42,969 nt of DNA from a virus: IMG/VR virus record IMGVR_UViG_3300045741_000200, positions 1-42,969 of that record, one strand, 5' to 3'. Positions 24,297-31,360 of the stretch are shown here, piece by piece; the first letter of the stretch is position 1, and each line of letters begins with the position of its first letter. The notes under the pieces were generated by a model. That model did no database searches, had not been told where the DNA came from, and worked only from the letters and a program-made list of their open reading frames with translations. Made by a program: the position numbers and the translations under genes.

Positions 24297-24740
24297 TCAG
24301 CCCGCGCGCTTACCGCGTCGGGGGGTTGCGGTTGCTGCGTTGATTCTTTCCTCGGCGACAGTCACGTGACGCATGTTCACCATGGCGAGTGCCGGACCAC
24401 CGGTCAGCCGACCAATACCCTTGGCGAGATAGCCACGCGGATAGGTCACCTGCGGTCGGTCAATGCGCTCAAGGCCATAGCGCGATTGGGTGTATTGGGT
24501 GACGCGTCGCGCACCACACGCGCACTGCTCCGTGACTGTGATGATCTTGTCTCGATGCACGGTGTAGGGATCGAATCGGTGCCGACGCGCACGGCACTCG
24601 ATCATTTCCAGCGGCAGCGATTCAAGGAACTCCCGAGCATCACCCTCATTGGCCCATAGGTCGGTGTGCCGCTGTGCCTGCTGCTCACCTTGAATGCTGA
24701 GCGGCTTGGTTCCTTCTGGCGTTCGCTTACGTGGGGTCAT
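24297..24740 (-). CDS. Hypothetical protein with CxCG zinc site
   Basis: 147 aa from ATG 24740 (GTGTGAG upstream; the longer start at 24803 has none). Contains IECRARRHRFDPYTVHRD, then EQCACGARRVTQY, and YPRGYLAKGIGRLTGGPA, a chain of motifs I recall from a common actinobacterial phage family of unknown function with a C...H...CxCG metal site. It is the first gene of the leftward operon and starts beneath the promoter candidate at 24788-24816. Confidence 0.7.
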   Translation of the reverse strand: MTPRKRTPEGTKPLSIQGEQQAQRHTDLWANEGDAREFLESLPLEMIECRARRHRFDPYTVHRDKIITVTEQCACGARRVTQYTQSRYGLERIDRPQVTYPRGYLAKGIGRLTGGPALAMVNMRHVTVAEERINAATATPRRGKRAG

Positions 24741-24787
24741 CTCACACTCATTCCGGGGTGTGTAGTCGTGACGTTGCAGAGGGCAGC

Positions 24788-24816
24788 GTAATAGATCCGG
24801 CACGGTGCGTTGGTAA
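24788..24816 (-). promoter_or_regulatory. Leftward sigma70-like promoter candidate
   Basis: On the reverse strand TTACCA (24816-24811), 17-base spacer, TATTAC (24793-24788). Position about 50 bp before the ATG of the gene at 24740 fits. Only two-box likeness supports it. Confidence 0.5.
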
Positions 24817-24905
24817 TTCGGACCGAACGTGCCCTAGCCTGTCTTGCGGCGCGGTTAGGTGAATCCGCTCAACAGGGATTCGCGAATCACGGGAACACGT
24901 CAGAG

Positions 24906-24993
24906 GGTGGCCGCGCCACTGCCCCGGTCGGACCGCTCATCCTCGCCAGGGAGTGCCCAACCGGCCGGGGCAGCCACCCCGGCAGCACGCTGC
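24906..24993. other. Strongly structured intergenic DNA
   Basis: CTGCCCCGGTCGG (24919-24931) pairs with CCGGCCGGGGCAG (24961-24973), extended by GGTGGC/GCCACC outside; a second short hairpin GGCAG-CACG-CTGCC follows at 24980-24993. It lies between a leftward operon and attP, a stretch without genes from 24741 to 25147, so it could isolate transcription of the two sides. No T-run. Confidence 0.5.
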
Positions 24994-25030
24994 CAGCACG
25001 CGTGATCTTGCATCGTCGCAGGTCAGGGCA

Positions 25031-25080
25031 GTGTGGTTGTCAGCGCGTGTCGAGAACTAGACACCCTCGCTCAACCACAC
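25031..25080. other. attP: Candidate attP of the serine integrase
   Basis: 50-bp dyad: outer arms GTGTGGTTG / CAACCACAC (9 bp), 7-base gaps, inner arms GTGTC / GACAC (5 bp), 8-base centre GAGAACTA whose middle dinucleotide is AA (25055-25056). Length, imperfect dyad with unpaired gaps, asymmetric central dinucleotide and location 68 bp before the integrase ATG are all as known for attP sites of large serine recombinases. The host attB is not in the window, so this is unproven. Confidence 0.7.
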
Positions 25081-25102
25081 CAATTGAGGTACCCTTGAGG
25101 TG

Positions 25103-25120
25103 TTGGCACGCGCGTGCCAA
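25103..25120. promoter_or_regulatory. Perfect 18-bp palindrome, operator candidate
   Basis: TTGGCACGCGCGTGCCAA is identical to its reverse complement. It lies between attP and the integrase start, 28 bp before ATG 25148, in the expected leader. A dimeric regulator controlling integrase transcription, or the phage repressor, could bind here. Confidence 0.65.
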
Positions 25121-25147
25121 CAGCCTGAGAGAGCAAGGGTGAGAACG

Positions 25148-26689
25148 ATGGGAACCAAGACTAAGCAAGCGCGATTGGTCGGAATGTATCGCACCAACCG
25201 CAAGCCTTATCCGGCGAACTATCAACCGACATGCATTGGCCTTTACGCCCGTATGTCGCATGACACCATGGATGCCGAGGGGGTTGAGCAACAACTTGCC
25301 GACCTTGAGGACCTTGCAGCGGAACTCTACCCCGGAATCCCGACCCGTCACTATACCGATAACGATGAGGGTGCATCGGCACTCAGTGCCAACAATGGTG
25401 AGCGTGACGAATACGCGCGGATGATCGGTGACGCCAATGACGGAATCATTGATGCGTTGCTCGCACCGAACATGGATCGATGGACGCGCGTACTGCGGGA
25501 TGTCATCGACTCTATTGAGTGGATGGTTTACCTCAACATCCCGTTCACCACCCTTGAGGGTGACACCACACGTACTCACGCAGGCATCAAGGCCATGAAA
25601 CAGAAAGTGCTAGATGCCGAGTATGAGGTGCAGCGCATTTCGCAGCGGATGAAAGCGCGTAACCGTCGGCGCAGGATGGCCGGTAGGTTCGGCAGCGTGC
25701 ACCGTCGTTATGGGTGGGCATATGACAGCAACAAGGATGGCAAGCAATTCTGCTACTTCACCGAGCACGATGAGCATGAGGCTGAGATTGTGCGTGGCCT
25801 CTATGAGCGTGCAGCCAAGGGAATGCCACCGGCTGAGTTGCTGCGGTGGGTGCGGTCGGTTGAGCCTGTCCGCAACCTCAAGGGCAAGCCTGTCCAGTGG
25901 ATGAGCAACACTGTCAACGAAATGTTGCGCTGCCCCACGTATGCCGGTGGCATGTCCTATGAGGGCAAGCCGCTGCGTAACGATGATGGTTCGCTGCAAC
26001 TGTCCACCAACATCAACCCCATTGTCAGTGTCGATGAATGGGAAACGGTGCAGCGCGTCATCAGTGAGCGGCCGGTGGTGAGTGTGCACAACGGTGAACG
26101 TCGGCACGTGCTCGCAGGCTTGGTTATCTGTTCCTTGTGTGGTGCCAAGATGGCCGCAGAGGTCTATAACCGCAATGGCAAGCGTCGTGCCCGGTGGGCA
26201 TGCACCAAGGCACGTGGTGGATGCGGGCACATGATGCGTGATTATCGCGCTGTGCACAACATGGTCATGGAATTCGTTGAGGGTCAGATCAAGTCTGGCA
26301 GCCCGGTGCCGGTGACCCTGCCTGCCGAGACTGACACCGTGTCCGGCCGGATCGCTGCCCTTGAGGGCAAGATTGCAGCGTTGGACGCACTGCGGGGCGG
26401 CGCATTCAGCGACGCTGAGATTGCCATGATGATGGAAACACCCCGTGCAGAGTTGCACCGGTTGCAGTCTCAGCGCGAGACAGCAGCACGTAAGGTCAAG
26501 GCTGCCAGTATGGCCGATGCAGACAGCATGCTCAAGGTGCTGCATGACGAGACACCACAAGCATTCTGGCAGCGGCGCAGCATCATCACCGATGAGGTTG
26601 ACCGCATCGTCATCAAGCCTGCACGCCGATCCCGGGGTGTTGATCTGACGTCGATTGAGGTTGTCCCCAAGCGCAGGATCACAGCCTGA
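25148..26689 (+). CDS. int: Large serine integrase
   Basis: 513 aa. Catalytic domain: TCIGLYARMSHDTMDAEGVEQQLADLEDL with the nucleophile Ser 37 and Arg 35; later YTDNDEGASALSANNGERDEYARMI and LLAPNMDRWTRVL match the serine recombinase core. The recombinase domain is at about 180-290 (RFGSVHRRYGWAYD... GLYERAAKGMPPAELLRWV... YAGGM). A zinc-ribbon region with CSLCGAKMAAE and CTKARGGCGHMM follows at about 334-366, then a coiled-coil (about 395-455). ATG 25148 was preferred over GTG 25100 because CTGAGAGAGCAAGGGTG precedes it; the earlier codon lies inside the leader palindrome. It inserts and (with a directionality factor) excises the genome. Confidence 0.95.
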   Translation: MGTKTKQARLVGMYRTNRKPYPANYQPTCIGLYARMSHDTMDAEGVEQQLADLEDLAAELYPGIPTRHYTDNDEGASALSANNGERDEYARMIGDANDGIIDALLAPNMDRWTRVLRDVIDSIEWMVYLNIPFTTLEGDTTRTHAGIKAMKQKVLDAEYEVQRISQRMKARNRRRRMAGRFGSVHRRYGWAYDSNKDGKQFCYFTEHDEHEAEIVRGLYERAAKGMPPAELLRWVRSVEPVRNLKGKPVQWMSNTVNEMLRCPTYAGGMSYEGKPLRNDDGSLQLSTNINPIVSVDEWETVQRVISERPVVSVHNGERRHVLAGLVICSLCGAKMAAEVYNRNGKRRARWACTKARGGCGHMMRDYRAVHNMVMEFVEGQIKSGSPVPVTLPAETDTVSGRIAALEGKIAALDALRGGAFSDAEIAMMMETPRAELHRLQSQRETAARKVKAASMADADSMLKVLHDETPQAFWQRRSIITDEVDRIVIKPARRSRGVDLTSIEVVPKRRITA

Positions 26690-26717
26690 CTTGCATGACA
26701 CGCACCATGCGATGCAT

Positions 26718-26753
26718 GATGTGCCCCGTACCCCGCAGGGTGCGGGGCACATC
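26718..26753 (+). terminator. Hairpin after integrase
   Basis: 16-bp stem GATGTGCCCCGTACCC / GGGTGCGGGGCACATC (one G-U pair) with the loop CGCA. No T-run; the next gene's start element follows at once, so read-through or attenuation is possible. Confidence 0.7.
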
Positions 26754-26770
26754 GATTGAGAGAGCGAGTG
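26754..26770 (+). promoter_or_regulatory. Start-associated element
   Basis: TTGAGAGAGCGAGTGAG, 6 bases before ATG 26777; same motif as before other early genes. Confidence 0.7.
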
Positions 26771-26776
26771 AGTCAC

Positions 26777-27133
26777 ATGGCAGACGTCGAGACCATCAAG
26801 CCCACGTTCGGCAAGGGTCGCAGCATCCCCAAGCGCAAGGGTGGTGCGCAGGCCATCCCCAACCCGTTCCTCGACATGGTGGACGAGATGCGCGCCGAGG
26901 TGGACGCGGACGGGTTCACCACGGACGGCAACGTCCGAACCGCTGAGTTCGAGGGTGTCGCGGACCGCAAGGACACCAACGTCAACCGCGCGTGGCGCCA
27001 GTTCAGCAAGGCTGCCGAGGTGGCAGGGTTCAAGCCTGGTCGTCAGTGGGATGTGGAGAACAAGGGCACAGCGGCCAAGCCCAAGGTTGTGGGCGTCATG
27101 ACTTTCTGGTTCGCCGGAAAGCGTGAGGGGTAA
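26777..27133 (+). CDS. Small basic protein downstream of integrase
   Basis: 118 aa, opening MADVETIKPTFGKGRSIPKRKGGAQAIPNPFLDMVDEMRAEV, Lys-rich, and ending PKVVGVMTFWFAGKREG. The PNPFLDMV segment and a central VNRAWRQFSKAAEVAG helix recall an actinophage family of unknown function; a nucleic-acid-binding role is possible. Being the first gene after integrase, it is one candidate for the recombination directionality factor, on position alone. Codons are more G/C-rich than those of neighbours. Confidence 0.7.
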   Translation: MADVETIKPTFGKGRSIPKRKGGAQAIPNPFLDMVDEMRAEVDADGFTTDGNVRTAEFEGVADRKDTNVNRAWRQFSKAAEVAGFKPGRQWDVENKGTAAKPKVVGVMTFWFAGKREG

Positions 27134-27166
27134 GCCCTCAATTGGTTCGACTTTCGGACCAAGCCT

Positions 27167-27208
27167 AGAAACCCCCCGGGATGCTCAGGCATCATCCGGG
27201 GGGTTTCT
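27167..27208 (+). terminator. Rho-independent terminator
   Basis: Perfect 13-bp stem AGAAACCCCCCGG / CCGGGGGGTTTCT with an inner continuation GATGC/GCATC, so nearly 18 bp; TTTCT end. It closes the 26777 gene. A weaker hairpin TTGGTTCG/CGGACCAA lies just before (27142-27163). Confidence 0.8.
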
Positions 27209-27214
27209 GCATGT

Positions 27215-27262
27215 CCACTACCTGAGCCACTACCTGAGCCACTACCTGAGCCACTACCTGAG
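27215..27262 (+). repeat. Four 12-bp direct repeats fused to a start element
   Basis: Four exact copies of CCACTACCTGAG at 27215, 27227, 27239 and 27251. The last copy runs straight into CTGAGAGAGCGTG, the start-associated element of the gene at 27272. Non-coding on the plus strand. Confidence 0.9.
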
Positions 27263-27271
27263 AGAGCGTGA

Positions 27272-27574
27272 ATGGCTGTGCCGTGCTCGCATCGGTGGGT
27301 GTTGACCGGTGCCGATGAGTTATTGGGTCAAGTGGTGTTGTCGATTCGGTGCGACTATTGCGAGTCTGAATCGGTACAGTCATTAGATGAACTCATCACC
27401 AATGGCGTAGGTGTGTTCATGCCATCACGTGATTGGTACGCCATCGATGATGAGGGCAACCCTCGGGCACCGTGGGCCGTGCCCGGTGTGCTGCGTCGGC
27501 TGTACGGGTCGCAGGATGTGCCACCCTCGGCCACCCCGGACGGACCGGACGGAAATGCCCCGGAACAGCCCTAG
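27272..27574 (+). CDS. Small zinc-binding protein
   Basis: 100 aa: PCSHRWVLTGADELLGQVVLSIRCDYCES forms a C-x-H ... C-x2-C zinc site near the N-terminus (residues about 5-30); the remainder is polar and ends with a Pro/Gly-rich tail. ATG 27272 follows AGAGAGCGTGA. It sits behind the four 12-bp repeats, which may regulate it. Unknown function. Confidence 0.65.
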   Translation: MAVPCSHRWVLTGADELLGQVVLSIRCDYCESESVQSLDELITNGVGVFMPSRDWYAIDDEGNPRAPWAVPGVLRRLYGSQDVPPSATPDGPDGNAPEQP

Positions 27575-27935
27575 GATCGATTCTCCCGGCCGATCACCCC
27601 GGGGCGCGTGTGCTGGCACGTCCGGCTCGTTCCGGCAGCCTCAGCGGGCAGCCTGGCCGACGGGCTGCCAGCAACCCCCCTGGCGCGTAGGACCATGGTC
27701 CCGAACCGGACAGGATCGGCCGTCCGGCCCGTCGGTACTGTAGGGCTACGGGCCGGATGTGCCTCTCATTGGCCTCAGGATGCGTTTTAAGACAAGATCA
27801 CCCCCTCCCCGGTGCAATCACATCGACCCCTAAAAGATCATGGCCCTACGGGGCACACAGCGGCTTGACACGCACCGTGGGTCAGCAAGATCAACAGCAC
27901 AGCACCGCAGCAAGATCAAGAGAGAGCGAGCGACC
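27575..27935. other. 361-bp gap with AAGATCA repeats
   Basis: No convincing gene. AAGATCA occurs at 27794, 27834, 27887 and 27912 (spacing 40, 53 and 25 bp); the last two share CAGCAAGATCAA. CAAGATCAACAGCAC at 27886-27900 recurs at 42907-42921 beside the right end. A hairpin GGCAGCC/GGCTGCC lies near 27651-27670. It could be a promoter/operator region or a site for a DNA-bending factor. Confidence 0.55.
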
Positions 27936-28061
27936 ATGGTCAACAACGTTCCGCCTCAGGGTGGTGGCTGCGATGAGGCACGTTCATTGCTGCCAGTGTC
28001 ACGCGCCACGATTGATGAGGTATTCACTCACGTCAATCATCAGCGCAGAATGCAGCGCTAG
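27936..28061 (+). CDS. Mini-protein
   Basis: 41 aa, MVNNVPPQGGGCDEARSLLPVSRATIDEVFTHVNHQRRMQR. It has the start element AGAGAGAGCGAGCGACC before ATG 27936. Single Cys, helical second half; no known family. Begins a group of five short genes ending at the 28899 terminator. Confidence 0.55.
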   Translation: MVNNVPPQGGGCDEARSLLPVSRATIDEVFTHVNHQRRMQR

Positions 28062-28070
28062 GCCATCGTG

Positions 28071-28259
28071 ATGATTGCCATTGGGGTCACGGTCGTCATC
28101 AACACCATCTTTACGCTCAAGGGACATCAGCCACCGAATTGGTATACCGGTGCGTTGTTGGTGTTCGCATGGGTGATGACGTGGTTTATCTGGCGAGACA
28201 CGCGACGGATGCGCAAGCACCGGCAGACTGAGTGCACATGGATGGGTCATGACCGATGA
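28071..28259 (+). CDS. Small membrane protein
   Basis: 62-63 aa (GTG 28068 or ATG 28071). Two hydrophobic helices at about 2-17 and 26-43, followed by a basic RDTRRMRKHRQ tail. Overlaps the next gene by 11 bp. Could be a superinfection-exclusion or envelope protein expressed in the lysogen, but this is only suggested by size and place next to the integrase. Confidence 0.6.
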   Translation: MIAIGVTVVINTIFTLKGHQPPNWYTGALLVFAWVMTWFIWRDTRRMRKHRQTECTWMGHDR

Positions 28260-28467
28260 CGCAGCACAATGGCTAGTGCGTATTCTCATCATTACCGGAT
28301 GCGATGCCCTCATCATCATCGGCGCAGTATCTCTCACACCATCACTGCCGTTCATCGGACACATGATCCTCGGCGCAGTGGTCACGGCTGCCCTCGGTGC
28401 GCTGCCGTTGAGCGGCTTGGCGCAGAACGACGATGGCGAGACTGTCCGCACACCGGATGATGAGTGA
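28249..28467 (+). CDS. Small membrane protein
   Basis: 72 aa, two hydrophobic segments (about 9-29 and 34-54) and an acidic tail NDDGETVRTPDDE. Overlaps the preceding membrane-protein gene, so the two probably act together. No known family. Confidence 0.6.
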   Translation: MTDDAAQWLVRILIITGCDALIIIGAVSLTPSLPFIGHMILGAVVTAALGALPLSGLAQNDDGETVRTPDDE

Positions 28468-28476
28468 GGTGCGCTG

Positions 28477-28728
28477 ATGTACCAAGAGACTCATGCAGTG
28501 GTGGTGCTTGATCGCACGGCAGACGTGCCAACCCCTGAGTATTGCGTGCATGGCTACGCCACATGCGTGGCATGCGGGGCATGGTGCTACCTCGGCAGCG
28601 AATCGGTGCGGTTGGTGGAGTCGCGGCACGTCAAGCCACTGTGCATGGTGTGCGCGCCCAAGGTGATACCGCTAGGCATGTTCCCTAGCGGCAAGGCCAA
28701 CGACCGACCACACAAGGATGATGAGTGA
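28477..28728 (+). CDS. Small zinc-ribbon protein
   Basis: 83 aa with CVHGYATCVACGAWC and CMVCAP, six cysteines consistent with a zinc ribbon; the C-terminal end is polar and charged (KANDRPHKDDE). Unknown function. GAGGTGCTG precedes the ATG. Confidence 0.65.
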   Translation: MYQETHAVVVLDRTADVPTPEYCVHGYATCVACGAWCYLGSESVRLVESRHVKPLCMVCAPKVIPLGMFPSGKANDRPHKDDE

Positions 28729-28730
28729 GC

Positions 28731-28898
28731 ATGGGTGTGGGTGAGGAACTAGGCGCACTGAGTGAGGAACTAGTGCGGGCACTGCGAGCGCTTGAGCATG
28801 TGTGGTCATGCCCTGATGAACCGTTCGCATGCCGTGACCCCATGCATGCGTTGGCAACGGAGATGGTTGCTGCATATCGCGCCGAGGAACAGCAGTAG
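28731..28898 (+). CDS. Mini-protein, helical
   Basis: 55 aa: MGVGEELGALSEELVRALRALEHVWSCPDEPFACRDPMHALATEMVAAYRAEEQQ. Amphipathic helices around a C...C pair. Starts 2 bases after the previous stop, with TGAGTGAGC upstream. Ends two codons before a 20-bp terminator stem; real on spacing and codon pattern. Confidence 0.6.
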   Translation: MGVGEELGALSEELVRALRALEHVWSCPDEPFACRDPMHALATEMVAAYRAEEQQ

Positions 28899-28955
28899 AC
28901 ACAACACAAGGCACCCCGACCGCTCTGCATGCGGCCGGGGTGCCTTGTGTTGTGT
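28899..28955. terminator. Bidirectional terminator with 20-bp perfect stem
   Basis: Stem ACACAACACAAGGCACCCCG pairs perfectly with 28936-28955; loop of 17 bases. It divides the rightward short-gene block from the leftward operon (28965-32422). The longest perfect stem seen in the window. Confidence 0.9.
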
Positions 28956-28964
28956 GGCTAGTGC

Positions 28965-29414
28965 TCAGAGGTAGTCCGAGTGAATGGCGCGATTGATGTG
29001 CTGTGCCAATTCACGTCCCCTGTCAGGGGCATCATCCATATCCTCATCCTCGGAAGGGTCATGCAGTGTGAACGTGCGAGGCAGGCCGCGCACCTCACGC
29101 TCATAGGCACTGATGATGGCGACACGCGCTGCCTCGCTTGAGATGTCATCCCACCGGCCGACATACACCCTGCGAGGCTTGAGGCCGGGCAACCCGTTGC
29201 TGAGCACTTGCACTCCGTGCCCCGACCACCGGACATCGACACAACCAAGGTTCTCAAGATCGGCGCTCATCGTGACTTGCATGCTGTGCACGTACACCGT
29301 GCCACCGTCGGCATCGGTCACCTTGAACCGTGCCGAGGGGTCAAGGTCGAGGTGCACCAACACGTTGCCGGTTGCGTAGGTGCACCGTGCGGCCGGTAGA
29401 GGCTTGATGGTCAT
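28965..29414 (-). CDS. Hypothetical protein of the leftward operon
   Basis: 149 aa from ATG 29414, chosen because AGAGAGAGCGAGTGAG lies 5 bases upstream; a longer in-frame reading from 29531 has no such site. Beta-rich middle (GNVLVHLDLDPSARFKVTDADGGTVYVHSMQVTM) and a helical, acidic C-terminal end. Not recognised. Last gene of the leftward operon. Confidence 0.65.
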   Translation of the reverse strand: MTIKPLPAARCTYATGNVLVHLDLDPSARFKVTDADGGTVYVHSMQVTMSADLENLGCVDVRWSGHGVQVLSNGLPGLKPRRVYVGRWDDISSEAARVAIISAYEREVRGLPRTFTLHDPSEDEDMDDAPDRGRELAQHINRAIHSDYL

Positions 29415-29434
29415 TGTTCTCACTCGCTCTCTCT
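29415..29434 (-). promoter_or_regulatory. Start-associated element
   Basis: Reverse strand AGAGAGAGCGAGTGAGAACA immediately before ATG 29414; same element as other early genes. GTGAGAACA before ATG is shared with the starts at 31870 and 32114. Confidence 0.7.
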
Positions 29435-29514
29435 GTTGGGTGTTGAGTTGTGCAGCCTTACTGCGCTGCCGTTCCTTGAGGTGTGCCGCATCCTGTCTGC
29501 CGATGCGCTCAACA

Positions 29515-30576
29515 TCATCGGTTGAGGTCATAGACATGCCTTGTGGGTGCGAGTTCCGCATCAGCGGGACCCTTGATGAACGGGGCAATCCATATCCGTG
29601 CCCGGTACCCCTTGTCTGTTTCCTGCGCACCGGCATAGGCGGAACCCACGTGCTGCCAACGCCAGTGACCACGCACCACCCACCGATGTGACCACTGCAC
29701 ATCACGCTTGATCCCTGATGCGTCAGTCACCTTGCGCCGTAGCGAGACAACAGACACGCGGGCAGGCAACCCCTTGCGCCGTGCCGTTGCCTCAACCGTC
29801 CGCGTGAGGTGCTGCGGTTCAACCTCGGTGATGGTCTGCTGCATCATCGTCCACGTTGCGTGCAAGTACCGAAACGTGTTGGTGAAGCGATGCGGGATGG
29901 CACCCTCATTGAGAATGCGTGCCATGTCTTCGGGGTTCACCTCAGCCATCGGGGCACCAAGCCGCTGCCCATCTTGATAGATGTCTGCGCCGATCAACCC
30001 CCATCGGCCAAGCCTGCGGGTTGTCTCGGCCACGTTGGTCATCGGACTACGCAGCATCTCAAGCGCAATCTCATCCGGCTCGGTTGCGTGGTCATTCCAC
30101 CATGACACTGCGATACCGGGCCGTTGTGCATACTTGCGCCCGAACGCGTCCGTACCCTGCACATCAACGGCTGCACGGAACCATAGGAACCAATGTGCGA
30201 GCATCGTCCGGCCGCGCACATCAAGGATGGGCAGCGGCTTGGCAAGCCGCATGAGGCCAACCGATGACGGAGCAAGATCAACGCTGAACGTGTCCTCATC
30301 GTTGAGTTGACTTGCTGCGTACTCATTGAGGATGCACATATCCCGAGACACGCGGTAAAGGTCAGCCGCACGCGCTGCCTGCGTGAAACCTGTCATGAGT
30401 TGTGCAGGCATCGTGCGAGTGTTGCGGATATCCCGCACTCGATCCTCATTGCTCATTCGGTTGAGCACCGAGTCAACGAACGCACGGAACTCATCATTAC
30501 GTGCGAACCGTTCCGCTAGATCAGCCTGCATATCAAGCATCTGACTAGGGCTGAAATCATGCTTCCGCTTGCTCAT
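29515..30576 (-). CDS. Conserved actinophage-type hypothetical protein
   Basis: 353 aa, the largest protein of the leftward operon. Helical N-terminus; SHRWVVRGHWRWQHVGSAYAGAQETDKGYRARIWIAPFIKGPADAEL near the end resembles a C-terminal motif (HRWxVxGHWR...xWIxPxxKGP) that I recall from actinobacterial phage and plasmid proteins of unknown function. Starts four bases inside the previous gene's end (ATGA). Role not known; replication or regulation possible. Confidence 0.65.
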   Translation of the reverse strand: MSKRKHDFSPSQMLDMQADLAERFARNDEFRAFVDSVLNRMSNEDRVRDIRNTRTMPAQLMTGFTQAARAADLYRVSRDMCILNEYAASQLNDEDTFSVDLAPSSVGLMRLAKPLPILDVRGRTMLAHWFLWFRAAVDVQGTDAFGRKYAQRPGIAVSWWNDHATEPDEIALEMLRSPMTNVAETTRRLGRWGLIGADIYQDGQRLGAPMAEVNPEDMARILNEGAIPHRFTNTFRYLHATWTMMQQTITEVEPQHLTRTVEATARRKGLPARVSVVSLRRKVTDASGIKRDVQWSHRWVVRGHWRWQHVGSAYAGAQETDKGYRARIWIAPFIKGPADAELAPTRHVYDLNR

Positions 30577-30968
30577 GACTCATCACTCTCAACGATGCCA
30601 TAGCGGCACATGTTGATGATGGCCTCACCCATCGGACCATTCACGCTGCGCCATCCCGGACGCGCACGCTTGTCCGGCTCACCCTTGCGTGTGAGGTCAA
30701 CGGCATACACGCTCACGGTGGTGTCAGTGTACCCATTGGCATGCACGGAATCAGTGATTCGCGCGCGGTCGGCGCGCACCCATGGATCACCGTGAATATC
30801 GCGCAGGTCAGTGGACACGTTGAATCGAAACTCCCGCGTCGTGGTGACCCACATAGTGCAGGCAGTGAGTTTCACGTTGCGTAGGTCCCTGCGTGCCTGC
30901 GCAGCGGTTGCCAGGTCATTGAGTCGCTTGGCCTCAGCAATGGCCTCATCGACGCTGTACGTGCTCAT
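30573..30968 (-). CDS. Hypothetical protein
   Basis: 131 aa from ATG 30968 with GGAAAGGTGA upstream; the earlier codon at 31022 has no ribosome site. N-terminal helix STYSVDEAIAEAKRLNDLATAAQARRDLRN, then beta-rich. Overlaps both neighbours by four bases. No recognised family. Confidence 0.65.
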   Translation of the reverse strand: MSTYSVDEAIAEAKRLNDLATAAQARRDLRNVKLTACTMWVTTTREFRFNVSTDLRDIHGDPWVRADRARITDSVHANGYTDTTVSVYAVDLTRKGEPDKRARPGWRSVNGPMGEAIINMCRYGIVESDES

Positions 30969-31339
30969 GAGTAGATCACCTTTCCGAATGCCGCAGTCTG
31001 AATGATGGCATCCGAACCGCACGCGTCAAGGTTGTCGATATCGAGCGGCAACCCCGTGCACGCGTCGACGCACTCACGCTGAGCCTTGTTGAATGCCTCA
31101 ACAAGAATCTCAAGGGTGATGGTGTAGCGCTCAGCCTTGGCACCCAACACGTCAGGGTCACGTGCCCACACGATGAGTTCGGCACCCTCGGGGCAGGTAT
31201 CCCAATCGGCACCCTTGCTGTAACGCACCTTGCGCCACCACGGCATCGATTCCCAACCGGCACCGAGCACGTTAGGCCAGAACTCACTAGCCTCAATCTC
31301 GCGGACGATGCGGACAGTCTGTGTCTTGGTCTCAGTCAT
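30965..31339 (-). CDS. Hypothetical protein
   Basis: 124 aa from ATG 31339, preceded by CTGAGAGAGTGAGTGAC. Trp-rich N-terminal third (EFWPNVLGAGWESMPWWRKVRY), two Cys later. Not recognised. GTG 31348 would lie inside the start element. Confidence 0.65.
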   Translation of the reverse strand: MTETKTQTVRIVREIEASEFWPNVLGAGWESMPWWRKVRYSKGADWDTCPEGAELIVWARDPDVLGAKAERYTITLEILVEAFNKAQRECVDACTGLPLDIDNLDACGSDAIIQTAAFGKVIYS

Positions 31340-31360
31340 GTCACTCACTCTCTCAGGGTT

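Noticed and set aside
25037-25063. TTGTCA...TAGACA promoter inside attP
   Set aside because: Spacer is only 15 bases and both boxes coincide with the att dyad arms.
25610-26776. 388-codon antisense frame over the integrase
   Set aside because: Antisense of a certain integrase gene; no recognisable domain.
27215-27262. Short repeats as a CRISPR array
   Set aside because: Units are contiguous 12-mers with no spacers; no cas1/cas2. The Cas4-like protein at 33827 is a phage exonuclease.
27600-27743. Several open frames in the 27575-27935 gap
   Set aside because: All lack ribosome sites and have biased, low-complexity composition; GC-rich DNA keeps frames open.
29415-29705. Longer start for the protein at 28965-29414
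   Set aside because: It would run through the start element and overlap the gene at 29515 in another frame; no ribosome site at 29531 or 29537.
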